Source of the DNA: a virus | Direction: 5' to 3' (one strand) | DNA: 45,123 nt | Virus record (IMG/VR): IMGVR_UViG_3300022744_000045 | Span: 1-45,123 of that record | Shown: one piece after another, positions 25,736 to 33,223 of the stretch | Layout of the letters: the number at the start of each line of letters is the position of its first letter | Position numbering within the stretch: the first letter of the stretch is position 1 | The notes under the pieces: model-generated | What the model was told of the DNA's origin: nothing | Database searches by the model: none | Seen by the model: only the letters and a program-made list of their open reading frames with translations | Program-made: the position numbers and the translations under genes

Positions 25736-28174
25736 TCAACTGAAGAAGAAGTCGGACTCTAGCACTTCCATAATGTCCAGGGCACCCTTGGTTGGTGGCT
25801 CACTGATGCACGGATACTTCGCACGCAGAATGGCTGGTGGGTCGCACGCTAGGTACATGGCCACGAACTGCTTGCGGATAGAGTCAAACAACGCTTGCGC
25901 GTCAGCGGCGTGTGTGCCGTAGTCGTCGTGAATCATGGCGAGGCTGGTGATGCCTTGCCGTGCCGCGTCGGCTGTGGTCAGATGCAGGTGCGCTGCATCT
26001 AGGCTGTGCACGAAGTTGGGCGCTAGCCCGCTGGCGTGCCGGTTGGCGTCCGGCTTGTCGGACTCGCTGAGCACCCTGATCTTGACGGGCCCGTGGAGCC
26101 ACGTGTTAATCCGGTGCACCTCGGACTCGTAGTAGTCTTGACAGGCAGGGAAGCCAGACGGTGTGAGCCACGTGATGTGCTCGGCGTCTGTCTCGCGCAT
26201 GATCTGCCGAGCCGCCTTCTTGAGCCAGTCCATCGCCTCGCGGCCCTTAACGACAACGTCGCCAATCGCTGGCCACACCGCAGACATGAGCAGCTTAGCC
26301 GCCTTGCGATACTGTGTTGGGTCGAACGTGGGGCCGAGGTTCTCGCGGAGGTAGTCGTCAACTACGTACTCTGTAGCAGTGCGCTCAGTCACACCGTACG
26401 GCGTTGTCATCACTGCCCGCTTTACTGCCTTGCGGCTGATGCCGTGGGATAGCCACTGCTGCCGCATCTTGTCGGTCTCTTCGTCCAGCCCGGTCATCGC
26501 GGCCAGCCGCTTGGTAGCAGCCTTGGCGACGTTGTTGTAAATGTCCTCCATCACCGCGTTGTTGGTGAGGTTCGTAGCCTTGCCACCGATCTCGTCGCGG
26601 AACATTGCGCTAAGGTTTTGCAACCCGTTGCAGCTTCCATCCATGCTAATGGGTAGGTGGCTGACGAATGTATCAGGGCGCAGCGTGTACTCTTCGTACT
26701 CGAAGCACCATGCGAGGAACTGCAACGGGTCGCCTGCCTCCGTCCAGCCTTGGTTGTTAACAGGGTCAGCAGCGAACTGCATGATCTGGTCGTGATGCTC
26801 GCCCACCCACTTAACGCGGTCTTCGAGTGTGGCCTTATCAAAGCCCCACTTGTTTGCGCCTTGCACATGGAACCAAAGCACAGCCCGCTCGTCAGGCAAC
26901 GGCTTGCCTTCCGCGAAGTGAATCAGGGACTTGCTGAGGTCAGAGCCCTGGGGGTTGAGGCCGTAGGTCAGCGGGTACAGGCGGCCACGACTATCAGCAA
27001 AGTACACGAAGTACAGCTTAGGGCTATCGCGGAACATTTCTGCTGCGCGGGTAGCGGCATAGAAGCGGGCGTACCGGGTGCCGAGAATCTTGCGCTGCGT
27101 GTACCACTCGGTGGCCTCGCGCTTCCATGCAGAGAACTCGGTCAGCTTATCGGCGGGCCACTCCGTCTTCGGAGCCTTAGTCCAGTCTTCCTTGAGCCAC
27201 TCTGGCTTGGGCGGTGGCGGCGTGTCCGCGAGGGATACGATCTCCTTGGTGCTGAACACCTTAGCCACGGCATACACCGTGTTCAGCAAGCGGGTGTTAA
27301 CCTTCCACGCCGTGCGCTGCAAGGCGTTGACGGCAGCATACACGGTGGGCATGTCAGTATTGCGGGCCAGCTTGCGGGCGGCTGATCGACCATGCACCAG
27401 CGTTGGGTTAGCCCGCTGCATGTGCTTGGTGTGGTAGCCGCCAATCTGCTGGAAGCCCCAGTCAAGGGGCGGCTCCACGCAAGGGCCGTAGACCGGCATC
27501 GTTACGGACACGTAGCTCTTGATCTTGTCGATGTACTCGACAACCTCTGGGTGAATCAGCACCGCCCGCTCTTCGCGCTTGTGCCCAACGCGCAGTTCAG
27601 TACCGAGCACGATAAGCCCGGCGTCTTCGAGCAGGCCCATGATGTACATGCCAACCTGCTCACGGCTACCCAGGTTCCACTCGGTAATATCAATACCGTT
27701 GGCCTTGGCCTGCATAGCAAAGACGGTCAGCTTGTGCCGCTCGTCCTTGGACATACGCCGCCCCAAGTCCTGAGCCAACGTGTGGTACAGGTCTGGGGCT
27801 GCGTCGTGAATCTGCGTGAGGATAAGCTCACGGTGCACGGTGCGGCCAATACCATAGGCGAGGCTGCGATGGGTCTCGGGCTTGCTTGAGAGAAGGACAC
27901 TGACAACATACCGCACAGCCAAGAAGGCAACCGCCTCGCAGTCGAGGGCGGTGAGCAGTCGGACGTGCGCCTGCCGTGCCCCTGCCCGCTTAGCCTGAAT
28001 GTCCGCCCGGATGGTGGCGGCCAGTGGCATCACGTACTCACGGAACAACTCTGCTGCGTATGGGTTCTGGCTTGCGCGGCCGTTCTCTTCGGCTGCGTTG
28101 AGGGCTCGCTCAGCGCGATTGATACCGCCCTGATACATCATGTGCTCGACTTGCTCTTGTGTGGTAGGTGTCAT
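25736..28174 (-). CDS. Single-subunit T7-like DNA-directed RNA polymerase
   Basis: This 812-aa polymerase of the T7 gp1 family transcribes middle and late phage genes. The catalytic motifs are intact. Motif A is PISMDGSCNGLQNLSAM (Asp512, T7 Asp537). The finger motif is GISRKAVKRAVMTTPYG (Arg581, Lys585, Tyr593, equivalent to T7 R627/K631/Y639). Motif C is AMIHDDYGTHA (His749, Asp750, equivalent to T7 H811/D812). The end is ESDFFFS, close to the T7 C-terminal foot ESDFAFA. The ATG at 28174 has an AAGGA site. Its place after the replication genes and before the structural genes is the phiKMV arrangement. Confidence 0.97.
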   Translation of the reverse strand: MTPTTQEQVEHMMYQGGINRAERALNAAEENGRASQNPYAAELFREYVMPLAATIRADIQAKRAGARQAHVRLLTALDCEAVAFLAVRYVVSVLLSSKPETHRSLAYGIGRTVHRELILTQIHDAAPDLYHTLAQDLGRRMSKDERHKLTVFAMQAKANGIDITEWNLGSREQVGMYIMGLLEDAGLIVLGTELRVGHKREERAVLIHPEVVEYIDKIKSYVSVTMPVYGPCVEPPLDWGFQQIGGYHTKHMQRANPTLVHGRSAARKLARNTDMPTVYAAVNALQRTAWKVNTRLLNTVYAVAKVFSTKEIVSLADTPPPPKPEWLKEDWTKAPKTEWPADKLTEFSAWKREATEWYTQRKILGTRYARFYAATRAAEMFRDSPKLYFVYFADSRGRLYPLTYGLNPQGSDLSKSLIHFAEGKPLPDERAVLWFHVQGANKWGFDKATLEDRVKWVGEHHDQIMQFAADPVNNQGWTEAGDPLQFLAWCFEYEEYTLRPDTFVSHLPISMDGSCNGLQNLSAMFRDEIGGKATNLTNNAVMEDIYNNVAKAATKRLAAMTGLDEETDKMRQQWLSHGISRKAVKRAVMTTPYGVTERTATEYVVDDYLRENLGPTFDPTQYRKAAKLLMSAVWPAIGDVVVKGREAMDWLKKAARQIMRETDAEHITWLTPSGFPACQDYYESEVHRINTWLHGPVKIRVLSESDKPDANRHASGLAPNFVHSLDAAHLHLTTADAARQGITSLAMIHDDYGTHAADAQALFDSIRKQFVAMYLACDPPAILRAKYPCISEPPTKGALDIMEVLESDFFFS

Positions 28175-28181
28175 GTGTTCC

Positions 28182-29117
28182 TTAAATGTCCGTTCGGATT
28201 CCCTTGAAGCGGGGCTCCCGCAACAAGCCGTTAACTGTCAGGCCCATAGCCTCGACCTCAATATGGTAGCCATCCCACCCGACAGCAGTGATCTCGTCTA
28301 CCTGCTGCTGCGTTAGGCCGGTGCTCACCTTCTGCTCGTGCCCATCGAGCATGAACTTCAGGGCTGCCGTGTTCTTGCCGGTCTTGGTGCCGAAGTCCAG
28401 CGCTGCCCCCGTGACCTGCACGGTGTAGCTAATGAGCGGCTTGACCTTGATGAACTCGCCACCCTTGCCAGAGCCCACGATGTACTTGCCGTTGGCTGGC
28501 GCCAAGATGGCACCATCGTAGAAGCTGTCGGTTCGGCGCTTGTGGTCTTGGGCCATCACGCTGGCAAAGTCCCAGGCCATCTGCAAGGTGCCGACGAACT
28601 CGTAGTGCCGAGGCTTAATGAGCAGGCTGGGCGGGGCCTTTGGGTTGCGCTGGTCTAGCAGGGCAGCGAGGCGCTTGCGGTACGGTGCTGGGTAGGCGCG
28701 GCCATCGAGCACCCCGAGGGTGGGCAGGTTCTGCTGCCAGTCGTACCCGTTGTGGTCAAAGGGCACAATGTCGAACGGCACAAAGCCAAGCTGTGGGCTG
28801 GGTGTGTGCCGTCGGAACAGGCCGCTGATCTCGTTGAACTCCAGACCGGGCGACCACGCTTCGCCGCAGATTGCAATGCGCCCTGCCGCCAGGGGGTACG
28901 TGTCCAGCAGAGCGGTGGCTATGTGCGGCATAGATCGCACTGGCTCCCCTGTGCGGCTCAGCGTGCCAACGTGCTTGCCGTCATCGAACAAGAACACCGC
29001 GTGGCACCCGTCGTACTTGGGTGTGATGATCCACTCTTCGTTAGCCTCAAGGGCTTGGGTAGTCTTGGCGCTGAGCGCTGATCGCTCTACTGCCTTGTGA
29101 ACAATGTAGTCAGCCAT
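28182..29117 (-). CDS. ATP-dependent DNA ligase
   Basis: This 311-aa ligase seals nicks during replication and recombination. The adenylation motif is KYDG (ITPKYDGCHAVFLFD, catalytic Lys near residue 35). Further motifs are TLSRTGEPV (motif Ia/III region), ICGEAWSPG (motif III), DGAILAPANGKYIVG (motif IV) and FIKVKPLISYTVQVTG (motif V). A C-terminal OB domain follows. I chose the ATG at 29117 (MADYIVHKAVERS); the longer reading to 29132 would use TTG. It overlaps the upstream 87-aa gene by 8 bases, and RNAP follows 7 bases after its stop. Confidence 0.93.
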   Translation of the reverse strand: MADYIVHKAVERSALSAKTTQALEANEEWIITPKYDGCHAVFLFDDGKHVGTLSRTGEPVRSMPHIATALLDTYPLAAGRIAICGEAWSPGLEFNEISGLFRRHTPSPQLGFVPFDIVPFDHNGYDWQQNLPTLGVLDGRAYPAPYRKRLAALLDQRNPKAPPSLLIKPRHYEFVGTLQMAWDFASVMAQDHKRRTDSFYDGAILAPANGKYIVGSGKGGEFIKVKPLISYTVQVTGAALDFGTKTGKNTAALKFMLDGHEQKVSTGLTQQQVDEITAVGWDGYHIEVEAMGLTVNGLLREPRFKGIRTDI

Positions 29118-29373
29118 GTGTGCGTAGTGCAAGTTCTGTGTTGAACAAGGCAGCTTCGATAACCTCGACTGCCTTGGCGAATGGGGTTGTCGCTGTTAGC
29201 TTCTCTGCCAACTGTGCGTACACATCAGCCCGTGCCTCGTCTGACGAAAAGGCCGGATTGATATTGATAGCTTTATAGATACGGTCAGACGTTTCCTCAA
29301 CGTCAACTGTATCTCTGTTGCCTGCGTAGATCGCTACTGCCAGCACGTATGCTTGGCCACGGTTATTCAACAT
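29110..29373 (-). CDS. 87-aa hypothetical protein
   Basis: This small, mostly helical protein starts MLNNRGQAYVLAVAIYAGNRDTV and ends ALFNTELALRTHG. No catalytic motif is visible. The ATG at 29373 lies inside the end of the upstream diphosphohydrolase-like gene (11-base overlap), and the stop overlaps the ligase start, so it is part of a coupled operon. The ribosome site is weak, as expected for a coupled start. The function is unknown. Confidence 0.7.
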   Translation of the reverse strand: MLNNRGQAYVLAVAIYAGNRDTVDVEETSDRIYKAININPAFSSDEARADVYAQLAEKLTATTPFAKAVEVIEAALFNTELALRTHG

Positions 29374-29725
29374 GAATCTGCTCTCGCTTTCTAAGCATAA
29401 GGTCTAGCGTAGCTAGTGCGTTCCATGCTGCATGTGCTGCATGCTCAAGCTCACTGTCTGGGTCAGTGTTCTCGCCTGTCTTCTCTTTGAGCCAGTGCCG
29501 GAGCAGAGCGTCGTCGTACCGAGCCTGCCCGTTAGGGACACTAACCCACCCGTTCTCTGTGTACTTGGCTGCACCGAAGGTACCTACTGCACTGACGGCC
29601 AGTAGGGCACGGGCGAAGCCACCAAGCACCAGGGCTGGTCGTACTTTCCCGGCATCCACCTTGGCTCCGGGCTCGTGCTGACCTCTCCCAGTTGGGTCAG
29701 CTTCAACTACTGGCTTTGTTGCCAT
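29363..29725 (-). CDS. dATP/dGTP diphosphohydrolase-like protein (DUF5664 type)
   Basis: This 120-aa protein carries the conserved pattern KVDAGKVRPALVLGGFARALLAVSAVGTFGAAKY, then GW, then ARYDDALLRHWLKEKTGE, then SELEHAAHAAWNALATLDLML. This matches the all-alpha NTP pyrophosphohydrolase-related family named dATP/dGTP diphosphohydrolase N-terminal domain, to which MazZ of 2-aminoadenine phages belongs. Glu, Asp and His residues in the RYDDAL and ELEHAAHAAWN helices could bind metal. Nucleotide-pool control is likely; a role in base substitution is not supported, because no PurZ-like gene is seen here. The ATG at 29725 is the first gene after a candidate phage promoter. Confidence 0.75.
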   Translation of the reverse strand: MATKPVVEADPTGRGQHEPGAKVDAGKVRPALVLGGFARALLAVSAVGTFGAAKYTENGWVSVPNGQARYDDALLRHWLKEKTGENTDPDSELEHAAHAAWNALATLDLMLRKREQIHVE

Positions 29726-29742
29726 CCTGCATTCTCCGAATG

Positions 29743-29810
29743 TTGCAATAGATGCAGCAATAGGCTAGACGTAACCGTAAGGTCAGAGGTCTAGCGCGTA
29801 TTACTGGTAC
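29743..29810 (-). promoter_or_regulatory. Conserved leader/promoter element before the ligase-RNAP cluster
   Basis: The minus-strand motif GTACCAGTAATACGC (29797-29810) is followed by a GCTAGA/TCTAGC inverted repeat and then by TGCTGCATCTATTGCAA (29743-29759). The last segment, and the general spacing, is repeated at 43043-43115, so the whole element of about 70 bp is duplicated. It lies in one of the few real gaps between genes. This fits a phage-polymerase promoter with a structured 5' leader. Confidence 0.55.
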
Positions 29811-29816
29811 TGGTTC

Positions 29817-30602
29817 TTAGTTACTCAACAAGCTCAATCGCTTGCGCTTGCTGTTGAGGGTGTACCGGCTACGAGCGAAGCCGAAGCACTCGCCGCATTG
29901 GTACCGGGTGTACTGCCCTGTCTGCGTGTACGCTGGTTTGTCCAGCGCTGTAAGGTGCGTGCTGCCACAGCGCGGGCAGCGCATGGCATCATCGTCATAG
30001 TACGCTGCCACATTGGGGTGGCCCTGCATGTACGGGCGCAGCTTGAGATAGAGTTCCTCAGTCCCCGGCACGTCAATGCAGTTGTACTTCTTCATGACTT
30101 TCCACGCCTTGGGGTTACCCTTCAAGCATTCCGTCCACAACTCCATGCCTGGGAACTCCGAGTGGGAATACTTTGGCGTGTCGGTGAGGTGCTTGCTCAG
30201 CCACTCAAGGCGGTTGCTGGTAAACTTCGCAACGTCCTTGGCGATCAGCATGGTGTCGATCACCTTAATGGGCGGCAGCGGTGGGAAGCCAAGCTCGATG
30301 AACCGAGCGTTGATCTTCTTCATGTCGAACGCCTTGCCGTTCTGTGCGATCACAATGTCTGTCTCGCACAGCAGAGCATGCAGCCCGGCCATCAGGTCAC
30401 GGTCGTCGCGGGGGTTTGCCTTCTTGCTGGTATCGTCGTACACGATCTTACCACCGAGTGGCTTGTAACAGTAGGACATGACCGACCACTCTTGCACGAT
30501 CTGGTTAAGTCCGATGTTGACTTTCCACAATCCCCAGACGTAGGCGACAATGGGGCTGGTCTCAATGTCCAGCGTTGCGATGCGGGGGCCGCGCTTACTC
30601 AT
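29817..30602 (-). CDS. DnaQ-like 3'-5' exonuclease with C-terminal zinc ribbon
   Basis: This 261-aa RNase-H-fold exonuclease has ExoI LDIETSP (Asp11, Glu13), ExoII IAQNGKAFDMKKINARF and an ExoIII-like YNCIDVPGTEELY. The C-terminus holds a four-cysteine zinc ribbon (RCPRCGS and YQCGECFG). It probably trims DNA or RNA or assists repair; DNA polymerase here has its own proofreading domain, so this enzyme is separate. The ATG at 30602 overlaps the stop of the 46-aa gene (ATGA). Similar proteins occur in many phiKMV-like phages. Confidence 0.82.
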   Translation of the reverse strand: MSKRGPRIATLDIETSPIVAYVWGLWKVNIGLNQIVQEWSVMSYCYKPLGGKIVYDDTSKKANPRDDRDLMAGLHALLCETDIVIAQNGKAFDMKKINARFIELGFPPLPPIKVIDTMLIAKDVAKFTSNRLEWLSKHLTDTPKYSHSEFPGMELWTECLKGNPKAWKVMKKYNCIDVPGTEELYLKLRPYMQGHPNVAAYYDDDAMRCPRCGSTHLTALDKPAYTQTGQYTRYQCGECFGFARSRYTLNSKRKRLSLLSN

Positions 30603-30739
30603 TGGCAGCTCTCGCAGATTTCCTCGGTGCAGACGTAGCCCGTAGTGAGCGGGGCATCGCTGAAGAAGTCTAGCTCAAGCGGTTCGCTTTGCTGCGCGGG
30701 CTTCTCTTGCTCGCTTGTTTCGTAGTTCTCTGCGCTCAT
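30599..30739 (-). CDS. 46-aa Cys/Glu-rich small protein overlapping the endonuclease gene
   Basis: I translated this short gene directly: it starts MSAENYETSEQEKPAQQ and ends YVCTEEICESCQ. It is acidic with three cysteines near the C-terminus. The ATG at 30739 has a clear AAGGA site, and its TGA overlaps the exonuclease ATG. Its first 22 codons overlap the end of the endonuclease VII gene in another frame. The coupling on both sides supports a real gene. The function is unknown; the Cys cluster might bind a metal. Confidence 0.6.
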   Translation of the reverse strand: MSAENYETSEQEKPAQQSEPLELDFFSDAPLTTGYVCTEEICESCQ

Positions 30740-31064
30740 TTTCGTCCTTGTGGGTGTTATGTAACAACCCGGTTTGGTTAATGGAATGGCGCTGGAGGTA
30801 AGCGGCTGTCCCGGCCAGGAAGGCAGCGAGGTTACTCACGCCGTAGCGCTTGTAGTTATTCTCTACCTTGCCCAGCAGCGAGTTGCAACCGGCGTGTAAC
30901 GTGGCTCGGACGGCGCCTGTGCTGTGATCGTGGTCGAGCACCGGGCGGCTTAGCGGTTGCTGGCAGATAGCGCAGCGGTTGCCTTGCTTGTCTGCCAGCG
31001 CCTGCCGAACGCCAGCTACCTCACTCGCCTTCAAGCGCCTTGGCGTTGATGTTGTCAGCGTCAT
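30675..31064 (-). CDS. Recombination endonuclease VII-like protein
   Basis: In this 129-aa nuclease a pair of CxxC motifs (NRCAICQQPL and the later HAGCNSLLG) surrounds LDHDHSTGAVRATLHAGCNSLLGKVENN. This is the His-Me finger and zinc site of the T4 gp49/endonuclease VII family, which resolves branched DNA before packaging. I chose the ATG at 31064 (AAAGGA site), since longer readings lie inside the exonuclease gene. The C-terminus is very basic (RRELRNKRAREARAAKRTA). It overlaps the 5'-3' exonuclease by 44 bases. In T7 this role is taken by the unrelated gp3. Confidence 0.88.
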   Translation of the reverse strand: MTLTTSTPRRLKASEVAGVRQALADKQGNRCAICQQPLSRPVLDHDHSTGAVRATLHAGCNSLLGKVENNYKRYGVSNLAAFLAGTAAYLQRHSINQTGLLHNTHKDENERRELRNKRAREARAAKRTA

Positions 31065-31983
31065 CGACTCGTCCTTTGATCTCTTCGTAAGCGTTGGTGA
31101 ACACCGGGTCGGTGTTGTTGAACACATCCAGTGGCCCGCCCACATCCATGCAGTCGTCCCACTTGGTTGGGTCGCGGCGCATCCAGAGCAAGCAAGCCTG
31201 CTCCATCATCTCGACCAGCCAGCGGTCGCCGTAGTAGCTGCGGTAAAGCTCGGCCACACGGAGGTGCGGCAACTGCTCGTCCGCGAGGAACTTGCCTGCC
31301 GTAACCTCGCCACATGGCTTGGCCTTGCCGTCAACCACATACTTGGGCAAGCCCGGTATGTTGTCCGCTGTGTCTCCGTGCAGCATCTGCAACCAGAACC
31401 ACTTGGGGCCGTACTGCTTGTCGTTGAACACGCTGTCCTGCACGTTGCCCCAGCCGCCTGCCACTGTGTGCAGTCGGTGGGTAACCCAGTCAAGGTGCAT
31501 GCCGGGTAGCATGCGCATGTCCTTGTCCTGCGTGCAGATCACCACGTTCTCCGGCTGGGCGTATGCCCACATGCCGAACAGGTCATCGGCCTCGGCCACG
31601 GCTGTCGCTTGAATGTCAAAGGGGAATGTGCCACCTGCCTCCATGCACTCCCGCAAGTGTTGCCAGTTCTTTGGGCGGCGGCTGTTAACCCGCTGTCCTT
31701 GGTACGGCTTCACCCGGGCAATCGCATAGCGGTGTCCCTTGTGGCTACCTGAGCTTGTCAACAGGATGACCACGCGCTCCGCGTTACACGCCCGCTGCGC
31801 AGACTTGACCTTTGAGATCAAGTTGGCGCGGGCCTCTCCAGCGTCAGTATCGTCGTTACCGGCGCAGTAATAGGCAAGCCCATCACCGTCAACCAGTAGG
31901 ACGCGACGTGGTACAGGTACCGCATTGCCCCCCATCGGGGAGGCAGCGGACGCGGCAGCAATCGCTGCGTCAAACGGTGTCAT
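31021..31983 (-). CDS. 5'-3' exonuclease (FEN-like, T7 gp6-type)
   Basis: This 320-aa flap-endonuclease-fold enzyme removes RNA primers and degrades host DNA. Acidic metal sites appear as LLVDGDGLAYYCAG, AEADDLFGMWAY, VICTQDKDMRMLPG and LHGDTADNIPGLP; the last is the helix-hairpin-helix-linked site. The ATG at 31983 (MTPFDAAIAAASAA) has a GAGG site. It overlaps the upstream nucleotidyltransferase-like gene by 14 bases. The order polymerase, ssDNA-binding, exonuclease fits a T7-like replisome. Confidence 0.92.
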   Translation of the reverse strand: MTPFDAAIAAASAASPMGGNAVPVPRRVLLVDGDGLAYYCAGNDDTDAGEARANLISKVKSAQRACNAERVVILLTSSGSHKGHRYAIARVKPYQGQRVNSRRPKNWQHLRECMEAGGTFPFDIQATAVAEADDLFGMWAYAQPENVVICTQDKDMRMLPGMHLDWVTHRLHTVAGGWGNVQDSVFNDKQYGPKWFWLQMLHGDTADNIPGLPKYVVDGKAKPCGEVTAGKFLADEQLPHLRVAELYRSYYGDRWLVEMMEQACLLWMRRDPTKWDDCMDVGGPLDVFNNTDPVFTNAYEEIKGRVDDADNINAKALEGE

Positions 31984-32341
31984 AGTGCGCCTCTTTGTAT
32001 AGCTCTCGGATGGTTTCAAACAGCCGGACACGGGCCTCTTTATTGTCTTGTGGCAGGGCCTTTACCATAGCCATGGCAGTTGTAGTAGCCACCGAGAACG
32101 CATCAAACAGCCACTGCTGCTTTGTTACAAGCAGGTTAACGTCGTCCTTGCGGAGAGACACGAAATCGCTGTCGCGGTACCCGGGACCCCCGGCCCAGCC
32201 CCCGGCCACTTTGTCGTCGATGTACTTGTTGACGTCCTCGACAAGCACAATGTAGTCTACGTCATTGCCCTTGCCATAGATAGCAGTAGACCCAGTGAGC
32301 AAGCACCGGGTTGCCCCGTACATTGTGAGCTCGGCAGTCAT
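31970..32341 (-). CDS. Nucleotidyltransferase-fold protein
   Basis: This 123-aa protein has the Pol-beta-like nucleotidyltransferase signature CLLTGSTAIYGKGNDVDYIVLVED (Gly17-Ser18, Asp27, Asp29). The third carboxylate expected near the strand VNLLV appears to be Asn69, a change seen in a subfamily of phage and bacterial proteins. Activity is therefore uncertain, as are the substrate and any toxin-antitoxin role. The ATG at 32341 overlaps the stop of the ssDNA-binding-like gene (ATGA). It lies within the replication block, next to the exonuclease. Confidence 0.72.
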   Translation of the reverse strand: MTAELTMYGATRCLLTGSTAIYGKGNDVDYIVLVEDVNKYIDDKVAGGWAGGPGYRDSDFVSLRKDDVNLLVTKQQWLFDAFSVATTTAMAMVKALPQDNKEARVRLFETIRELYKEAHYDTV

Positions 32342-33213
32342 ACGATACCGCCCAGCGCGTCGTTAGAAGGGGGCGTCGTCGAACTCTGTGGTTTTGGGGC
32401 CTGCGCTTCCTGTTGCGCTGGCCCCGCTGGTTCGTCTTGCTCGTCAACCGTGGGCACGTCCAGGCTCTGGCCGTTAGCCGCAAGCAACACATAGATGGGC
32501 GAGCCTTGGAAGTTCGTGGCATTCTTGATCTTGTCCTGAATCACGTTCTTGCTCTTGGCCGGGGCGGTCACTTCGCCCTTGTCGTTCTTGCGCTCTGGGT
32601 ACTCGCCGTCAATGAACAGGCTACCCCATTGGGCCATGTCTGCCTGCTGCCACAGGAAGCACTTGATCTGGCTGAGTGCTAGTGGCACGGCCACGTCAAC
32701 CCAGCCGGTCTCGCTGTCCTCGTCCTCCTTGCGGGGCGGGGCAATGGTGTAGCCACCGGCACCCTTGAGGGTAGCAGTCACGCGGTCTTTGCCCTGCTTG
32801 TCTTTCCACGTGTCGTGCACAACCTCGGCCTTGAAGCCCTCGCCCAGCAGGCCAGCCATGTGGGCTGCGTCTTGGCGGTAGTTCATGCGCTGGAACAGCT
32901 TGAAGAAGTTAGCCTTCTCGTTGAGGCTAAGGCTTTCCTCGATGCTGATGAACTGTGGAATCTTCACACCGTCACGCTCGGCGGGTGGGTGGCGCTTGCC
33001 GACCAGTTCAAAGATCATCAGCACTTTATCTTTGATTGTGGGCTTGCCTTGGAAGGTACCCTTCTGCTTGCCAAGTTCAGCGTACCCGACAAAGCGGACT
33101 AGGGCAGGGCCTGCTGCTGGCGGCTCGTAGTCTCCGCCGCCGGACTTGGCAACGGTTTGGTTGGCGCCCTCGGAGGCGGCCTTGGCGGCTAGCGCTTTGA
33201 AGTCAATAGTCAT
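32338..33213 (-). CDS. Putative single-stranded DNA-binding protein
   Basis: This 291-aa protein starts MTIDFKALAAKAASEGANQT. The middle is beta-rich (GPALVRFVGYAELGKQKGTFQGKP, VLMIFELVG, KAEVVHDTWKDKQGKDRVTATLKG). The C-terminus is long, Pro/Gln-rich and ends with an acidic-to-hydrophobic tail (SNDALGGIV). Similar proteins in phiKMV-like genomes are annotated as ssDNA-binding or of unknown function. The place between DNA polymerase and exonuclease matches T7 gp2.5 synteny. I chose the ATG at 33213; the longer frame lies in the polymerase gene. OB-fold assignment is inferred. Confidence 0.6.
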   Translation of the reverse strand: MTIDFKALAAKAASEGANQTVAKSGGGDYEPPAAGPALVRFVGYAELGKQKGTFQGKPTIKDKVLMIFELVGKRHPPAERDGVKIPQFISIEESLSLNEKANFFKLFQRMNYRQDAAHMAGLLGEGFKAEVVHDTWKDKQGKDRVTATLKGAGGYTIAPPRKEDEDSETGWVDVAVPLALSQIKCFLWQQADMAQWGSLFIDGEYPERKNDKGEVTAPAKSKNVIQDKIKNATNFQGSPIYVLLAANGQSLDVPTVDEQDEPAGPAQQEAQAPKPQSSTTPPSNDALGGIV

Positions 33214-33223
33214 ACAGGGTCTT

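Noticed and set aside
29363-29725. Evidence for a 2-aminoadenine (Z) genome
   Set aside because: Only the MazZ-related domain is present. No PurZ-like adenylosuccinate synthetase was found, and the DNA polymerase is the T7 type.
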